From Brasenia schreberi (Eukaryota > Streptophyta > Magnoliopsida > Nymphaeales > Cabombaceae): 64,000 nt of DNA. The stretch covers positions 2,250,001 through 2,314,000 of the forward strand of contig JAYKKT010000056.1 in NCBI GenBank assembly GCA_036023115.1. Reading direction: 5' to 3'. Of this stretch, positions 29,946 to 42,233 are shown piece after piece. The notes beneath the pieces were generated by a model, which saw only the letters and a list, made by a program, of their open reading frames with translations, was not told the origin of the DNA and ran no database searches. A program made the translations under genes and the position numbers. Each line of letters starts with the position of its first letter. Positions within the stretch are counted from its first letter, which is position 1.

Positions 29946-30085
29946 TATGTCTCATTTGATAGAGAAGCGACTGAGGTGAAATTTGTAAAAAGAAGAGAAC
30001 GTTATAATGAGTTGTGAAGAGGAAAAAAAATTGTTGTGGAGATAAATTTTTAAAATGTATATATGTGTGTGTCCACAAGTTGTCC

Positions 30086-30270
30086 GAGTAAGGTTCCATT
30101 TGGGCTAGGCTCCATCGAGACCAGACCGTAGTGTTTTCACTTCCCGCGGCTTGACGAAAACCTGACCGTGGTATGGTGACGCTGACCTGGATACCAAATT
30201 TTCCAGTCAGTTCAACGGGTTGTCGGGTTTAGAGTGGGCTGCTTCCTCCCGTTTCAACTTGTTCTCTCGT
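30086..30270. promoter_or_regulatory. Upstream region of pyruvate kinase copy 1
   Basis: The sequence becomes distinctly more GC- and CpG-rich than the transposon to its left, as expected of a gene-proximal region. No specific factor site is asserted. Confidence 0.4.
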
Positions 30271-30272
30271 GC

Positions 30273-30282
30273 TATATAAATA
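30273..30282 (+). promoter_or_regulatory. TATA box candidate, pyruvate kinase copy 1
   Basis: TATATAAATA, with transcription predicted to start near 30305. The resulting leader exon would run to 30651, where AAG|GTACAT gives a donor. Confidence 0.55.
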
Positions 30283-30651
30283 GAAAAAGAAACAACGTAC
30301 TTCGCCTCATATTTTCGTGCCTTTGTGACGTACACGTGAACGGTGCTTCGGTTTCGAGAGGCCCCAGATTTCGAACCTTACACACCGGGCCTTTCACTCG
30401 CTGAAGAATATTCTTCCGAGCCGACTAACGAGCCATGCCAGCGGTGAAGTCACCCGTGGTTTTTCACATATTTCCACCGAAAGGAGAAACCACGGCACAG
30501 CGCAAAACAGCGCAAACGGCATTTGCGCTTCCCGAAATCAGCATCTATATTTAATGGATTGTTGGTATCTGTGACGCGAACTCAAGGGAGCAGCTGGGTT
30601 CTTCGTCCTTACAAATCAGAACGAGGGTTTTTGTTTGTCCCCCGAGAGAAG

Positions 30652-30924
30652 GTACATTTTTAGCATAAAAAACTTTTTAGTCCTCTATTTCTTCTTCTGG
30701 TGGATTTCTGATTGTTCCGCTGTCGTTTTCCGTTCGTTTCTTGATTACCTTTGTTTTCTCTGTGTTATTTCGGTCCCATTTAGTTTTCTTAAGTTTGGAG
30801 AAGACACTAGTAATAAAAATCCCTTATTTATTCTATTCTTCTTCTTCTGGATGATTTCTGATTGTTTTGCTTCCGTAGTCCGTTTTGCTTAACAGTGTGC
30901 TTCAGTTTTCTTACTGTTTGGTAG
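30652..30924 (+). other. Predicted leader (5' UTR) intron of pyruvate kinase copy 1
   Basis: The donor is GTACAT at 30652. A pyrimidine-rich tail ends at TTTGGTAG (30924), 11 bp before the ATG. Inside it, about 60 bp around 30670-30735 is repeated imperfectly at 30825-30890 (CTTCTTCTGGATGATTTCTG type). The placement is inferred from splice motifs and from the parallel arrangement in copy 2. Confidence 0.55.
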
Positions 30925-30935
30925 GAGGGAGGACG

Positions 30936-31193
30936 ATGGCGAACATCGACATTGAAGGGATCTTGAAGGAGTTGCCGAATGACGGGCGCGTGCCGAAGAC
31001 GAAGATCGTGTGTACTCTTGGGCCGTCGTCGAGGTCGGTGCCCATGCTCGAGAAGCTTCTCCGAGCGGGGATGAACGTAGCCAGGTTCAATTTCTCACAC
31101 GGAACGCACGAGTATCACCAGGAGACGCTCGATAACCTCAGGATCGCCATGCAGAACACCCGGATCTTGTGTGCCCTCATGCTTGACACTAAG
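30936..31193 (+). CDS. Cytosolic pyruvate kinase, first coding exon only (copy 1)
   Basis: Encodes 86 residues beginning [20 protein letters not shown]. It includes [14 protein letters not shown] (start of the catalytic barrel) and [16 protein letters not shown], whose Arg, Asn, Ser and His belong to the nucleotide and potassium-binding site. It lacks a transit peptide, so it is the cytosolic type, which converts phosphoenolpyruvate and ADP to pyruvate and ATP in glycolysis. The exon stops after MLDTK with AAG|GTTGTAACC, where homologous genes also have an intron. No further kinase exon (the next should start GPEIRTG) is seen before the second copy at 47107. Third codon positions are strongly G/C here, unlike copy 2. 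It is either a truncated paralogue or an alternative first exon. Confidence 0.8.
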
Positions 31194-34100
31194 GTTGTAA
31201 CCCTCTCACATCTTACCCTCCTTTCGCTTTCTTTTCATTTGCTTTTCTAATCATGGTTTTCTTTCATTGGCTATTCCTATGAAATTTGTTCTCCATCCTA
31301 AGCTTTTGCTGACAATACTGCGTTTGTAAGAAATCGTATCTTTTGGTTTTAGTGATTGGTTGAGGCATAGAAATATGGATCGTTCTATTCCTGAATTTTG
31401 GAGCTTGTTTTCACTAGGCTCTGTTGTTCATGTTTTTGGCTACCAAGGTGGTTATTTTTGTAAGACCGCCCACGGTTTCTCGTTCCCCTAAAGTTAAAAC
31501 TTTTAATCATTTCATTAAGAATGGAATCCGTTGGAATTTCTTGCTGCATGTTGTGAAAGATTTTACGATTTGATCGTTTCATTAACTTGCCTTTACTTTT
31601 TTCACGCCTCCTGCCTGTATGCTCCTGGCCCTTTTAAAAGTTTGGTGTCAATGTTCTAAAACGTGATCAAGGGAATCGTAAAAAGTTCAGTGCTTTGTGT
31701 ATCCTGATGGTTATTGTTCATTGTTGTGGGCTTTTTTTATCTTTCTTGTACAAGGGAAACATTTGAATTGGAATATAAAATCCCAAAAAGTACCCACGAT
31801 TACCTTTCTGGTTGTGGTTGATGTAGTTGTCGATCTTCGATATGTTGATTTGTTACTGGAATGTTTTCAATATTTGATATAGTCTAACTTAAAGGAACTG
31901 TTTGGTGAGTTGTTATCGTTGATGCAAGATGCAAAATTTCCTTAATGCTGACAAGATCGACTGCATTAAGGGAACTGTAGAACCTGGCGTTTCACATTTC
32001 TTATATTAAGTCCCGTTAACATAGTCTCTGTGGTGTCATGGGTTCCACTTGGTTCATTGTCCTTACAAGCCCTGGTAGTGAAGAAATTGGTCTGTCAGGA
32101 GATATAGTAGACTCATCAAGAAATGATTATCGGAGAGAAACATAAGTTGATGCTCTTTCTGTGATCTCTGAATATAAAAGTATATGCATTGCCATTCAAT
32201 TTCCACCAGGGCCATCAAATTATCCATCATAAACAGATAGTAGATAGTTTGCGACTCCACTAACGCAGCTTCCTCTTGTTGTATTTATGACTTTCTATGT
32301 CTTTGTTGAGTCATGACTCTTATGATAAAATCAATATCTCTTAGAACCTCTGGGATATCCAATAAAAATACATCTTAAGGACCTATTGTCTAGCTTATAC
32401 CGAAATTGATCACGGATCTTCACATTGCGATAGATTCCCACCTCCTGAGATGACCCAAATTTGGTTTTTTACCAAACCACATCTCATATAACATAGAAAA
32501 TCTAATCTTACACGGTACTCTATTTAATATATATATATATATATGGTTGTAGTTATTGTTTCTCCCCAAAACACTCTAGGAAGAGAAGCATCGATTAACA
32601 TAGACTTAGTCATATTCAACAATGTCCTGTTATATTTCTCTAATACACCATTTTGTTGAGGTGTTTTGGGCATGGTATTTTATTTTTTAATATCAAAGTC
32701 TTTACTGTATTCCAAGTATTCTTTAGAGGTGTATTCACCACTTCAGTCTGACTTTAAGGTTTTGGTTGTCTCCCTAATTGATTTTCACTTCTTTCTTATA
32801 TTATTTGAATACCTAAGTGCTTTAGACTTAAATAAACTCTGTGCACCGCAACATCAAATAAACCTAAAAACGTTATCTTGTCATGTTTTTCCACAATAAC
32901 TTTACCATGAACAAACATGACCTCAAATCCTTTCTTTACCAAGACAAGGACCAATACAAGATTGTCCGTAATAGAGAGCACAATTAATATATTAGTAAGT
33001 ACAATTTGTATGCCTGGTACAAATATCCTTTAGATCCATCGCTCTCTCTTTGCTCTTTTAGATACGACAAATCACTTCAGAGTCCGTCAACCAACCAGTC
33101 ACAGGATCAACTAATCAATCAAGTGTTGTATGAAGATGCAATTTTATTAATAATTTCGTGAACACGAGTACAAAAAGTCCTTGATCACTATATCCCTTTC
33201 CCACAAAGACATTATTTTTTGTCATTACTATCTTGTCGATTCGAATGACACTTTTAATCCCAAATTTTCCCAACAAAGGATACAAAATCAAATTGGCCCT
33301 AATATTAGGCACACGGAGTACATCATTCAAAGCCAAGGTCTTCCCGTATGTAGCTTTAAGAACTTTCTTCTCCCGAAACTCAATGCCAGCTCGAGAATCT
33401 CCAAGATACACAAGTTCTTTCATCATCCCCATGTATGTAGGAGGTAAAAAAAATCTTATTGTTCGCACAAATATGCCTGGGTAGCACCAAGTAGTCTTGA
33501 CCACCCAGTCGTTGTTCACAACTTTTAAAAAAGAATTTTGTAACTATTTTTTAACGACCGCAGCCCATTTTTATCATATCCTTCCACCAAAAAAACCTTA
33601 AATAAAAAATTAAAAGGCATTAATATCTTAAAAATATAACTCTATATTTAATACATTTTTTTATTTAATATGATAAACTCATTATTAAAAACAATGACAT
33701 TAAGCAAGCACTAATTATTCTCTTTGGAAAATAGGGATTAGTAACTCTACAAACTGATCAAAGCAGCCAAGATTTGCCATACCTTTTTTTCACATAAATT
33801 TATCTTTGAATAAACGTATATTACCTCGATTTTGGGTTATGTGACCTTCGCCCTGTGCAACTCGAGACTCTAAGGTCTGCTTAGTAAACTTCAATGTATA
33901 AGCCTGTGCGTGGACTCGGGACTTGAGGGTGATCAACAAGTTGTTGTGTGACTTGTGCTTCAAATTGTTTCGTGAGTCCGTTCCATGATGGAGGCAGCCG
34001 ACGATTTTGGGTCCATGTGACCTATCATATTCAACTCCGGGAGGGTGATGTTTTCACTTTGAGACTCCTCTAATAGCTATGGTACCATTGATATTGAACT

Positions 34101-36007
34101 GTGTGCATACCGAGCTTTTATTGTATCCACATCTCCTGCCCAGACGTGGCTGTCATTGTTTATAGACCGTTTTTCGCTTCCCGACACTTCAACGAGAGAA
34201 TTTTAGCGGTCACGGAGTCCCATATCTCCTTTTCAAGAAGTTTCTATATATGTAAATATGTGTAGACACATCGATGGGGAGAGAATCATGTATGACATCT
34301 TCATGTGCAAAAAACCTTGGTGGTGAAGGCTACCTTAGACTTGTAACAAGCTGTCCACATCCTCGTATAATTAATTTTGGACTAGACACTCCTCATGCTG
34401 GTCCTGGGTTCCTTGTATGCTTTACGAAGCAACTCGTGTCTTCTAACCTGATGGTATGCCAACCAACGATCTCGCCACCTTTTGAAGTTATTGGCTGGAC
34501 AATGATTATCAGACTGCTTCTCAAATTTTATACTTTGGTGACAGATTTTATCAGTAATGGCTTTTGTATAGGTATCAGAGTTTGGTAGGCGGCAATTAGG
34601 ATAAATGTGCCACGGATCTTGAATATGGGACCTTTTCACAGCTTAAGTAGTATGACATCTGAGATATCGGTGAGTTGATTGTTTGTCTTACTAACTATAT
34701 TATAGAAATTGAAAATCAAGATTGTTGTGAGTATTCAATGGGAGACAACGCGTAAAGTACACGTATCAAAGAATAGCCTCATCTATCTGATTGGTTTCAG
34801 ACATCATTTTCAAGGATTTTAGGCAGTCAGATGGGTGTGCGAATCCTACCTGCAGATCTTGGGACAATGCTCTAGCCCCTAGAAACCGAGGTAGCAATGT
34901 GCTATGGAGAAAATTAAATAAATCTAGTTAACCCGTGAAGAGAGTGGTTATGATTCATTTCTAAGAGGTAGGTAGCTCTGCAACGTGATGGTTAAATTCT
35001 ATATAAAACTATTAGTCATTATGTATATCTAAAGAAGTGCAAGAAGATTCATGGAAAACGTTTAAGAATGCTAGCATTTTATACTGACTGCTTGGATGGA
35101 TGTCTAGAAATGTGTATATGGTTGCTAAAAACTATTTGGAATGTTGTTAGGAAATTTTTTGCTATGATGATTTTCGTTAAAACAGTATTTGTCTCAATAA
35201 ATTTATGATTTTTGTTCAAAACATGTGTAACAAATCAGCCTGCTACTGTTCGGGCTTATTATGCACTTTACGATCTAAAATTATCATTTTAAGCCCAGAA
35301 GCCTGAGAACTACTAGATATTTTGGTCAAAAGATATACAGCCTCTTGTATCTACCACGCTCGCAATGGGGGGCTATAGTCAATGATTCACACTATTGTAT
35401 GTAGGGAGGAGGGGGTATGATTCTTTAGTCCTTTTAAAGGCTTGATTCACTACTTAATTCATTTGTTTCTTACATTAGACGAAACACATGATGGGATAAT
35501 TTTATAAACTCTATTATTATTAACTTTGAAGGTTGATTTTATATGGGACATAGACTTGAAATATCAAAGCCAAAAACAACAACACCAACAAAAAAAAAAA
35601 AAAAAAAAAACTAAGAAAGACAGAAAGTTTCATTTCTCCAATGAACATAGTTTTTCATATTAATCGCGTACTAAATATATCTAATTATAATTATTACACA
35701 ACCAAGATAGTTACAAAAGATACTAAGACGTACTCCGATTTTATCCCCAATTCTTAACCACATCACGTAGATATACATATATATGACTTAGATCCAAATC
35801 TATCTCACATCTCTCTCTCTCTCTAGCTAAGCTCATTTAAGCTAATCTCTCTCTCTCTCTTTTTTTTTTTGAAAAAAAAAAAAAAAAATAATTTTAATAT
35901 GCAACATAATATGCCTAAACTCAAAAAATCACACAAAAAAAACAATAATATTATTAATATGCAAGTGTGTGAAACTACCCTATAATGTGTATTTACAAAT
36001 ATAACAT
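31194..36007. other. Downstream of pyruvate kinase copy 1: intron-like sequence and a Copia remnant
   Basis: The first 850 bp is T-rich, intron-like sequence with no kinase exon. It is followed by the Copia remnant listed separately (32040-33520). 33520-36007 holds no recognisable gene. It includes a 21-bp A run (35590-35610) and a T10-G-A18 palindrome-like tract near 35861-35890 next to short CT repeats. Confidence 0.5.
32040..33520 (-). mobile_element. Copia retrotransposon remnant (pre-integrase to post-integrase)
   Basis: Minus-strand translation gives a GAG-pre-integrase segment at 33115-33519 (LALNDVLRVPNIRANLILYP then VFVGKGYSDQGLF). Further along, an integrase C-terminal segment near 32555-32665 reads NGVLEKYNRTLLNMTKSMLI then FWGE, followed by the CIFIGYP motif near 32360. 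Several stops interrupt the frame, and gag, RT and LTRs are missing. It sits downstream of pyruvate kinase exon copy 1, where it would be in the first coding intron if that gene were complete. Confidence 0.75.
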
Positions 36008-36019
36008 GGCTTAAAGAGG

Positions 36020-37191
36020 ATGTTGCTACTTATTATTATTATTAATGCGATATTAATTATTATTGATTATTGTGTGTATTATTATGTATGGTATTATGTT
36101 GGTGTATGTATTATTGGTATTATTGTGTATGTATTCTTATTGTTATTATTGTTATTGTATTGTTGTTGTTATTGTTGTTGTGTTATATTATTACATATTA
36201 TTATTATTTATTTATTTGTTTGTGTGATTATTACCATGTATGTGATTGAGGGTGTTGTTGCTGTGTATGTGTGTGTGTGTCACATGTGTATGTATTATGT
36301 GTTATGTATGTATTGGTCACACATATGTGTGTGTATGTGTGGGGGGTTATTAGTGTATTATTATTATTGTTATGTGTTGTGTTACTATTGTTATTATTAT
36401 TATTATTGTTATTATTATTGTGTATTGCTGATGTATGTGATTATTATTATTATTATTATTATTGTTGTTGTTGTTGTTATTGTTATTATTGTTATTGTTG
36501 TGTATGTGTTATGGTGTGGTTATTATTTTGTATTGTGTATGTAATGGTGTGTGTGTATTATTTTATTTTTTATTATGTGTGTATGTGTGTATGTGTGTAT
36601 GTGTGTGTGTGTGTGTTATTATGTGTTTATGTACGTTGTTGTCATTATTATTATTATTGTAATATTATGTATTTATTATTAATGATTTATGTATTATTGT
36701 CATGTATGTGTCATATATATACATACACACATATTATTGCTATGTGTGTGTGTGTATGTGTGTGTGTGTGTATTATGTATTATTGTGTGTGTGTAATGTG
36801 TTATTTATTAATAATAATAATATGTAATAATGAGTAATAATAACAATAATAATAATGTATGTATGTATGTATGTATTATGTATGTATGTATTATGTATGT
36901 ATTGTGTGTGTATTATTATGCGCTTTGATTGGAGGTATTGATTGTGACAACAAGTGTGTGTGTGTGTGACCTGTGTGAACTGTGTGTGTGCTAACAGCCA
37001 TATGAGGGTAACTAAGAGGACAATGTGTGTTAAAGGGAACTTTGAACATTGTTATGTGTGTTAAACATGTCAACTGTGCGATGTCATAAAAATGTAAGAA
37101 ACTATGAGGAGGGAAAGTGTTTGTCCTCAAACTTAGAATAATGTGTGTGTGTGTGTGTGTGAAGGATGTGTGTGTGTACATGTGAGAGACC

Positions 37192-37222
<31 letters not shown>

Positions 37223-38990
37223 CATAAATTTAAAAGTGTGAGAACTTAACAACGTAAGAGAATCCCTCTAGTGGGAGTGATGTGTGTATGTGTCTAAATG
37301 TGTGTGTAAATGTGAAGTGAAACTGTATAGTGTGTGTGTTTGATAATTAGAAATGTAATGTAGGGTGTGTCATGTGATATAAAGAGAAAGTAAATGAAAT
37401 GTGTGTAGTACAAAAACTGCTATTACTATTATTATTGTGTATTGTTATGTGTGTATTATTATTGATGATATATGTATTAGGGGGACGGTATTAATATTGT
37501 GTATTGTGTATTATTATTATTATTATTGTTGTTGTTGTTGTTGTAATGATTTTTATTATGTGTGGTATTATGTATTATTATTATTATGATTATTTATTAT
37601 TATTATTAATTATTATTATTATATATTATTATTATTGTTTATTGTTATTTTTATTACATTGTTATTAATATTATATATTAATGTAATATGTTGTTGTTGT
37701 TATTATTATTATTATTGTTAATATGTTGTAATATTATGTTTGTAATATATTAAAGTTATATAGCTATACCTATATATGTAATATTAGAGAGAAATTATTG
37801 TAATTGTATGTGTGTACTATTATTAATGATGTGTGTGGTTATTGTTGTTGTTGTTATTATTGTTGTGTGTCGGTATTATTATTATATTATTATTCAGTCG
37901 TTAATGCTATTATTATTATTAATGTATTATGTAATGTAATATTAATGAGAAATGAGATTAAATGAGTTGAAGAAGTGTGTGTGTGTGTGTGTGTTATGTG
38001 TGTATGTGTGTGGTGTATTATGTGCTATGTGTGAGGGGGGGGGGTGTGTGTGGTGTTTATTATTATTGTTATGTGTGTGTATTCTTATTATTATGTATTA
38101 TTGTGGTATGTGTGTATGTGTGTATTATTATGTATTGTTATTGTTATTGTGTGTGTGTTGTGTGTGTATTGTTATTATTATTTTTATTGTTATTGCTATT
38201 GTTATTGACTGATTTATTTTATTGTTGATGGTATTGTCATTGTTTATTGTTTATTTTTATTATTGATTATTGTAGTAGTTATTATTATTATTGTTGGTAA
38301 TGTGTGTGTAAATGTGAGAGTTATGAAGTAGTGAGAGAGAAGTTGTGTGTGTATTGTGTGTGTGTGTGTGGTAATGTGTTAGTGAGAAATATTAGCTAAT
38401 ATTATATGTTGTTGTGTAATGTGCCAGTTATTATTATTATTATTATTATTATTATTGCGATGTTATTCATTGTTATTATTATTGTTATTGTTATTACTAT
38501 TGTTATTATTATTATTGTTGTTATTATTATTGTTATTGTTATTATTATTATTATTGTTGTTATGCATTACTTGATTGATTGTTGTTGTTGTTGTTGTTGA
38601 TTAAGTTAAGATTTATTACGTTGTTGTTGTTGTCTAACTTATTATTATTGTTATTATTATTGCGAATTCAAGAGGAATTATTACTATTAAAAGTGGAACT
38701 TATTGAACACTTATTAGTCATTGTTACATTCAACTAAGGATTCATTTTAGGTATTGAACATTATTATTATTATTGTTGTCCTGTTGTTATTACTTTTTAT
38801 TGTTGTTGTTGTTAATTAATGGAAGGATTAGAGTGTGTTATTACTTATTGATTATTATTATTATTAATGTTGTTCTAAGCGTGTATGTTGTTATTGCCAG
38901 TAGTTATTACTTAACAAATCAAGAGAATTTCCTCAGGATTATCATTATTATTATTATTATAAATACTAAATTGGACTATTATGAATATTA
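36020..38990. repeat. 3-kb mosaic of TTA/TTG/TGTA microsatellites, C-poor on + strand
   Basis: Long runs of (TTA)n, (TTG)n and (TG)n/(TGTA)n alternate with short degenerate versions of the same words. Cytosine is very rare on the plus strand from about 36020 to 38300. A few islands of less simple sequence occur (36920-37330). The long frames through it encode only Ile/Leu/Tyr/Cys/Val strings and are not proteins. A similar but purer TTA/TTG tract lies at 41085-41995. Confidence 0.95.
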
Positions 38991-41084
38991 AGTTATTATT
39001 ATGATAATTAGCTTTTTAATTGAGGGGAATTCATAAGATATACAATGAGATTAAGAAAATGAAATTTTAGATTCTATTAAACCGTGAGTAGCTCTTGACC
39101 GCCTATTTAGGGTAAATTGAAAGAGGAAATTTTGTATACTTGCGAATCATAAAAACACTTGAATTTTATTAAGGACAAAGAAAGCAACAATGATTCATAA
39201 AATTTTATGAGACGTAAGATATGTCCAAATTTTGATCCTCAAACTTAGAATGACAACTTTAATTAAAGGAAGCCCACGTAGCGTGGTGACCCAAATTTGT
39301 TGATGAACTTTAGGATGGGTTTCTAAGTGAGTATGCATAACGCATGATCAAAGTCAGAGGCATGCATTTAAATCAAGAGTACTTTCGGGGAACCGAATAC
39401 TATGTAACCTACTAACATTAGAACGTGACGCATTTAGTTAATGTAGTTCGCTTTATAACCAAAACTCAGATAAGATGAGTCAAAAGCCGATAAAGACCGG
39501 TTATAAAAGGAAATTTCTGTGACACAAGGTACTATGAGTAGATCGTGTGGATCTGCTATAAGAATATCAGTCGTACTGCAAATGCTAATCATGAAGACAT
39601 TGAATTTTATTATGGACTAATGAAATAATACCAATGGGAAGGTACTTTACAGATAATGAAATGTCCGAGAATACTATGCATTTATGAATGCATTATACTT
39701 TGTTATGGCGCGATGCCTAGGAGGTAACCAAAGGAACTCACAGATAAGTTTTGCTTGTGAATAGACCTATGATCAAATCCGCTCGATAGCATGCATTTAC
39801 ATGGATGCTCACCTGCGGACTCATGCTATCACCGTAATTCGTAAACCATTAGCCGTGATGACCGTTAGTCAGATGTGGTTCGCCTTTGCCTAACCACAAA
39901 CGCCATATATGCGGTTTCGTGGTCCTGGATAGACCGACTAGTTATCGTGAGGAAACCCGTATAACATATACTATGTAGCTGCTATGGACGTCATATCCGA
40001 ATATCACCGATGCAAATGGTATCACAGATAAAGGGAGCTCTAGGATAAACCAGTAGGCACGCGTATGCCATGATAGTCAAGATACGTGATTATGCAATCA
40101 TATTGCATACCGGCCGCGGATACACTATTGTCATTGCATCAATCAATATACACTATTATTGCGGTTCAGCAGACCGCCTATTGAGGGGGATATATCTATG
40201 GTGGATATCTCATATTATAAAGGTTCATTAACTCCGATTCTATATTATTACGAGAAATGGATACGGCTTTCAGGATGACGTATCTATGAAATTGATAACT
40301 TGAATATATCCGCAATATCTCGTATGTCATGGAATACCTCCACACTGTATTATTGTCAATCCTTCGCTCCCATGTTGGCATATGATGATATATATACCCT
40401 ATGTCAGACCGATATCCGTTTTTATTTAACGTTCGATATATTAGGTCATGGATACGGACGCGATTAAATCGTTGGGCTTGCCATTGGTCTCCTCGACATC
40501 AGATGGCGTTAAGACGAGATTTCTCAGATGTATGGAATGACGGTCACACCAGATATTTTCCACGCTGCCACATTAGTAATGATGCTACGGCTTCTTTATT
40601 GTGTTCGACACCGAACGTTTCATTGTGTACGCTATGAGCAAGGGGTTCGTCGGACAGTAGACGCACCTATCCCCGGGGTTACTACTTAACCTTCCGACAT
40701 CGTACTTTGGTACGCTGTCTTGATGTTCCTTGTTACCAGTACCACGGGCTTTAAGTGCCACGCTTATGTTCGACTGAGACATCTACGTGTTCATATTATA
40801 TATATTTATAGGGTATAGGATATACTGGCTCCACAGTAGTATTTTCCACCCTAGGGCTGATCACCTTTTGGGAGCTATCGTACATGTCTTGTGTATTTCA
40901 TCCGCTCGCTATTGTTCTTTATTCAGGAAATGAGTAAATTTTGAAAACTTGATTATATATGAGTTGTAACACACCAAAATATAGTGACCGTGGTATAATG
41001 ACGTTTTGTCATTCAGTGACTATATTAAATTGAGGAGCTATGTAATAAACATTATTTCATTCGTGGGTTCGGGGATTATCTATT
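38991..41084. other. 2.1-kb complex, CpG-retaining block between two microsatellite tracts
   Basis: It has ordinary base composition with frequent CG dinucleotides, in contrast to most of the window. No frame longer than 80 codons and no recognisable protein. A short motif recurs (GACCGCCTATTTAGGG near 39098 and GACCGCCTATTGAGGG near 40173). Near 40965 the sequence TGTAACACACCAAAATATAG resembles the start of LTRs in some plant Ty3 chromoviruses, which can contain TTA repeats. The block and its two microsatellite flanks may therefore be one oversized LTR-like repeat. This is an inference only. Confidence 0.45.
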
Positions 41085-41462
41085 ATTATTCGTTATTATT
41101 ATTATTATTATTGGAAAACATTATTATTATTATTATGTATGCACTACCAAAGTAGTGATTATTGGTATAATGATTATTGTTGTTATTATTATTAATATCG
41201 ATTGTTATTACATTACATATTATTATTATTATTATTGTTGTTATTATTATTATTGTTATTAATATTGTTGTTGTTGTTGTTGTTATTATTACTGTTATTA
41301 TTATTATTATTATTATTGTTATTGTTATTATTGGTATTATTATTATTGTTGTTATTCTTATTATTATTATTATTCTTATTGTTGTTGTTGTTGTTATTGT
41401 TATTGTCATTACTATTATTATTATTATTACCACTATTATTATTATTATTACTATTATTATGA

Positions 41463-41521
<59 letters not shown>

Positions 41522-41816
41522 GTTACTGTTGTTGTTATTATTATTGTTATTGTTATTAGTCATTATTATTATTATTTTTGTTGTTCGTTGTTATTATTAT
41601 TATTATTGTGATTATTATTATTATTATTATTATTATTATTGTTGTTGTTATTGTTGTTGTTGTTGTTAATTTGTTGTTGTTGTTATTATTGTTATTATTA
41701 TTATTGTTGTTGTTGTTATATTATTATTATTGTTTTTATTATTACTATTATTATTATTATTGTTGTTGTTGTTGTTGTTGTTGTTGTTATTATTGTTGTT
41801 GTTGTTATTATTATTA

Positions 41817-41857
<41 letters not shown>

Positions 41858-41995
41858 GTTATTGTTGTTGTTATTATGCTATTATTATTGTTATTATTAT
41901 TGTTATTACTATTGTTATTATTATTATTTATTATTGTTATTGTTATTACTATTGTTATTATTATTATTATTGATTGTTATTATTGTTATTATTAC
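41085..41995. repeat. 0.9-kb (TTA)n/(TTG)n microsatellite adjoining the pyruvate kinase copy 2 promoter
   Basis: It is almost purely TTA and TTG trinucleotides with scattered single changes. The longest uninterrupted TTA run is about 60 bp (41465-41520). It stops at about 41995, within roughly 60-240 bp of the predicted leader exon of pyruvate kinase copy 2. Confidence 0.97.
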
Positions 41996-42049
41996 AAGCG
42001 TTGGTTTTTGCATTTTCCTAATATTGGGGATTTACAGTTTCAAATTGAC

Positions 42050-42233
42050 CGTTGACTTATCTCTTCTCTCTCTCTCACACGCGCGCGCCCGCTCCCAAAA
42101 CACACCTGACCCTTTTGCTTTCCTCCGTTGTAGAACAGACACAGACACCGGCACCTTAGATCTCATCTCTCTATCTTTCCCAGTCTGGAGAGGATCCGTC
42201 TTTGGCGTTTTGCTCCAAATTTTTGCACCCGAG
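42050..42233 (+). other. Predicted leader (5' UTR) exon of pyruvate kinase copy 2
   Basis: A pyrimidine-rich start (CTTCTCTCTCTCTCACACG) and GC-rich body end at GAG|GTAAGT, an ideal donor at 42234. The next good acceptor before the ATG at 47107 is TTACTTGCTAG at 47085. Leader introns are usual in plant housekeeping genes. There is no clear TATA box, and the start position is a guess from the pyrimidine tract. Confidence 0.5.

Larger units (their letters stand above)
25985..30085 (+). mobile_element. Mutator-like element copy 2, with mobile domain (+) and transposase (-)
   Basis: About 4.1 kb colinear with the shorter copy at 4780-7600. The plus strand encodes a broken plant mobile domain (26740-27000). 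The minus strand encodes a broken MULE transposase (about 28300-29941). The two coding regions converge. The left end contains the family landmarks 'gaagaagaataaaatgaaag' and 'gcatgtctttt'. The right end is less clear and blends into the upstream region of the pyruvate kinase exon at 30936. Boundaries are estimated from loss of similarity between copies, and target duplications were not identified. Confidence 0.6.

Noticed and set aside
34274..34639. Overlapping frames of 104 and 85 codons on opposite strands
   Set aside because: No recognisable motif, and the opposing frames overlap. There is no support for a gene.
36020..36837. Long open frames of 174 and 188 codons
   Set aside because: They translate microsatellite words only (Ile, Tyr, Val, Cys, Leu strings). 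Several frames are open at once because the repeats lack stop words.
36841..37400. CRISPR-like array from recurring TGTGTG blocks
   Set aside because: Spacers and repeats are not distinct, the words are simple dinucleotides, and the organism is a plant.
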